NCBI GenBank assembly: GCA_910578505.1
Contig: CAJTPV010000008.1
Span: forward strand, 24,148 to 88,147
Direction: 5' to 3'
Source: an uncultured Oscillospiraceae bacterium
GTDB taxonomy: Bacteria > Bacillota > Clostridia > Oscillospirales > Oscillospiraceae
Length of the DNA: 64,000 nucleotides
Numbering within the stretch: position 1 is the stretch's first letter; each line of letters begins with the position of its first letter. Below the pieces are notes generated by a model, which was not told the origin of the DNA, searched no databases, and saw nothing but the letters and a program-made list of their open reading frames with translations. The translations under genes and the position numbers were made by a program. Of the stretch, positions 62,294 through 64,000 are shown one piece after another.

Positions 62294-63647
62294 GTCCACA
62301 CTGGGCGCACCCGCCGCTGCAGGACCACAGCCGGTCCGCAGCGGGTTTCCACAGCTCCGCCTTTTCCCGGCACTTCTCACTCAGCGCGTCCACGTCCTCC
62401 GGGGAGAGCATGTCGGTGGAGTGGGCCCCGGTGCGCCGGACCATCCCCGCCAGGGCGCCGGGGTTGTCCAGCAGCGGGCAGGGGCGCAGCATGTTGTCGC
62501 TGAAGGGCTGGCCCTCTCTGTAGGCCATAAACAGCGGCGAGCGCAGGGCCTCCAGGAGCGTCTTGTCTCGGATATTGGAGTCGGAGTAGTGGATAAAAGC
62601 GCAGGGCTCCAGGTCGCCGTTGGCGTTGATGTGCAGATAATTGCGCCCGGCGGCGATGCAGCCGCCCACATACTCCCCGTCGTTCCAGAAGTCCATGGTA
62701 AACAGCGGCTTTGTCTCCCGGAATTTGCGCACCTGATGGTACATGTACTCCCGCTGCTGGGCGCTGGCCATCAGGTCTGTGGGCGCGCCGTTGCCCACGG
62801 GCATATAGGTGAAAATCCAGCAGAATTTTGCGCCCATCTCCACCATCCAGTCGAAATACGCCTCGCTGCCGATCATCTCCACATTCTGGGACGTGTAGCA
62901 GCAGGACAGGCCGAAGGGCAGTTTTTTCCGGCGCAGCAGCTCCATCGCCGCCTTCACCCGGGCAAAGGTCCCCTCTCCCCGGCGGAAGTCCGTCCCCTCC
63001 TCGAAGCCCTCCACGCTGATGGCGGGGACGAAGTTGCCCACCCGCAGCATCTCGCCGGCAAACGCCTCGTCAATGAGGGTGCCGTTGGTGAAGCAGGAGA
63101 AGACGCAGTCGCTGTGGCGCTCGCAGAGGGTGATCAGGTCCTTTTTCCGCATCAGCGGTTCGCCGCCGGAATAGATGAACATATGCACGCCCAGCTCCTT
63201 GGCCTGGAAGATAATGGAGTCCAGGGTCTCCAGGCTCATATTCAGCTTGCTGCCGTACTCCGCCGCCCAGCAGCCGGTGCAGTGGAGATTGCAGGCGGAG
63301 GTGGGGTCCATGAGGATGGTCCAGGGGATGTTGCAGCCGTAGCGCTCCCTGGCGGCCTCATGCCGGGGGGCCCAGAGAAAGTTTGCGTTGATGACAAAGT
63401 TCTCGAAGAGCCTTTTGCGCACGGAGCTGTCCACGTCATCCCAGAGACTCCGGGCCAGCCGGTACCAGTTGTTATCCGGGTTACTCAGCGCGTCCCGGAC
63501 AGCCGCCCGCTGGGCGGCGTAGGCGTTGCCGGTGTCCAGCTTGTCCGCCAGGTCCATCAGACGGGGCAGATTCGCGTCGGGGTCCTTGTCCAGATATGCG
63601 TAAGCCTGCTTGATGGCCGCGACCTGGATGCTTTCCTTCATATTCAT
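62280..63647 (-). CDS. Radical SAM protein with SPASM-like C-terminal cysteines
   Basis: 455 residues. The radical SAM motif lies at LMDPTSACNLHCTGCWAAEY (CNLHCTGC, CxxxCxxC, about residue 117), then MFIYSGGEPLMRKKDLITLC, SVEGFEEGTDFRRGEGTFAR and WNDGEYVGGCIAAGRNYLHI; C-terminal GGCAQCGH and LRPCPLLDNPG cysteines resemble the auxiliary clusters of SPASM enzymes. An N-terminal helical extension (about 1-100) precedes the core. Such proteins modify peptides, proteins or cofactors; no peptide substrate gene is adjacent. AAAGGAG precedes the ATG. Confidence 0.88.
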   Translation of the reverse strand: MNMKESIQVAAIKQAYAYLDKDPDANLPRLMDLADKLDTGNAYAAQRAAVRDALSNPDNNWYRLARSLWDDVDSSVRKRLFENFVINANFLWAPRHEAARERYGCNIPWTILMDPTSACNLHCTGCWAAEYGSKLNMSLETLDSIIFQAKELGVHMFIYSGGEPLMRKKDLITLCERHSDCVFSCFTNGTLIDEAFAGEMLRVGNFVPAISVEGFEEGTDFRRGEGTFARVKAAMELLRRKKLPFGLSCCYTSQNVEMIGSEAYFDWMVEMGAKFCWIFTYMPVGNGAPTDLMASAQQREYMYHQVRKFRETKPLFTMDFWNDGEYVGGCIAAGRNYLHINANGDLEPCAFIHYSDSNIRDKTLLEALRSPLFMAYREGQPFSDNMLRPCPLLDNPGALAGMVRRTGAHSTDMLSPEDVDALSEKCREKAELWKPAADRLWSCSGGCAQCGHTFS

Positions 63648-64000
63648 GTTTTGAACTCCTTTGCAAAAATATCGTGCAGGGATTTCTTAACAGAAACTAT
63701 ACACAAAACCTGAAAAACCTTCCATAAACAAAGGCCGCGGCCTGTTGGGTTTTGGTACATAAAGGAATATTCAACCAGATTTTGGACGATTCCGTCGTTT
63801 TGTCCCAAAGGATACCGCCGTCGGGAGCTGTCAGCCGCAGGCTGACTGAGAGGGCCTCCCACAGCACTTGGTCACGAATTTTGCTGCTTGCTATACGCGC
63901 GGTGGGTACGATATACCGGCATCAAGGGAGGGCGCGTTTCCTTTCGGAGGGACCCCTCCACCGCAAGCGGTCCCCCTCCCCTTTCAGGGGAGGCTTTCCA
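63648..64000. other. Noncoding end of window with interspersed repeats
   Basis: 353 bases without a supported gene. Holds repeat B (63826-63855), and near the end a GC-rich palindromic stretch (GGAGGGACCCCTCCACCGCA and CCCTCCCCTTTCAGGGGAGG) of the kind dispersed in Oscillospiraceae genomes. The radical SAM promoter should lie between 63660 and 63720 on the minus strand, but I see no clear match. Confidence 0.6.
63826..63855. repeat. Interspersed palindromic repeat B, copy 2
   Basis: AGCTGTCAGCCGCAGGCTGA, then CTGAGAGGGC; one base differs from the copy at 55331. Confidence 0.7.

Noticed and set aside
1..64000. tRNA or rRNA genes
   Set aside because: No cloverleaf with a TTCGAATCC-type T arm or rRNA core sequence was noticed in intergenic regions; a covariance search was not possible.

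Overview
The window looks like a chromosomal segment of a GC-rich, anaerobic gut member of the Clostridia, most likely Oscillospiraceae (Flavonifractor/Lawsonibacter-like). This is inferred from protein style, AGGAGG ribosome sites, a large formate/folate one-carbon set, L-fucose use, SLH-anchored surface proteins and the small interspersed palindromes typical of that group. No rRNA or tRNA gene was recognised. The genus is inference.

Layout. 1-4.3 kb: 3' part of a five-gene Dpp/Opp-type peptide ABC importer. 4.4-12.9 kb (minus strand): a molybdenum enzyme locus with mobA, mobB, an RpiR regulator, a four-cluster ferredoxin subunit, an FAD/NAD(P)H oxidoreductase, a bis-MGD oxidoreductase fused to its own TorD-like chaperone, a metal/cofactor-binding lipoprotein and a THEP1-type NTPase. 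13.0-15.95 kb: a sharply AT-rich cassette (membrane protein, divergent uracil-DNA-glycosylase-like protein, B12-type radical SAM enzyme, and a truncated leading gene).

16.15-27.84 kb: an about 11.7 kb integrative mobilizable element sitting in the 3' end of rlmD. It carries a large serine recombinase at one end, a MobV relaxase, a primase/helicase, XRE and sigma regulators, candidate origin sequences, and a cargo operon (SLOG protein, EcoRI-type adenine methylase, DUF262-HNH nuclease, zinc-ribbon protein, unknown 261-aa protein). The element supplies a new C-terminus for RlmD. A decayed older version of the same kind of tail lies just outside the other end, which points to repeated use of this site.

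29.4-35.3 kb: a large SLH surface protein, a GH25 lysozyme, a PPOx-family flavoprotein and a Uma2 protein. 35.4-44.4 kb: a folate/one-carbon block: tetrahydrofolate riboswitch, folT, folC; fhs; an unclassified riboswitch-like leader, fchA, folD, a DUF1576 membrane protein, and 5-formyl-THF cyclo-ligase. Together these import folate, polyglutamylate it and interconvert formyl-, methenyl- and methylene-THF.

44.4-53.6 kb: an ECF-like sigma factor with a membrane partner, degV, two nearly identical copies of a 28-residue-peptide locus with convergent promoters (a strong candidate type I toxin-antitoxin), a zinc-ribbon/OB protein, proB, a GntR-controlled ABC exporter, a YafQ-type toxin-antitoxin pair and a DUF2461 protein. 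53.6-55.1 kb: an iron-uptake feo locus in which an internal deletion joins the start of a second feoA to the end of feoB. 55.2-60.0 kb: L-fucose catabolism (fucI, LacI regulator, FGGY kinase). 60.1-63.7 kb: a cation/proton antiporter, a TetR regulator and a SPASM-like radical SAM protein.

The most interesting signals are the duplicated 28-aa/antisense locus, the TorD-molybdoenzyme fusion operon, the AT-rich radical SAM/UDG-like cassette, the rlmD tail replacement with its older scar, the element's defence-like cargo, and the structured leader before fchA.
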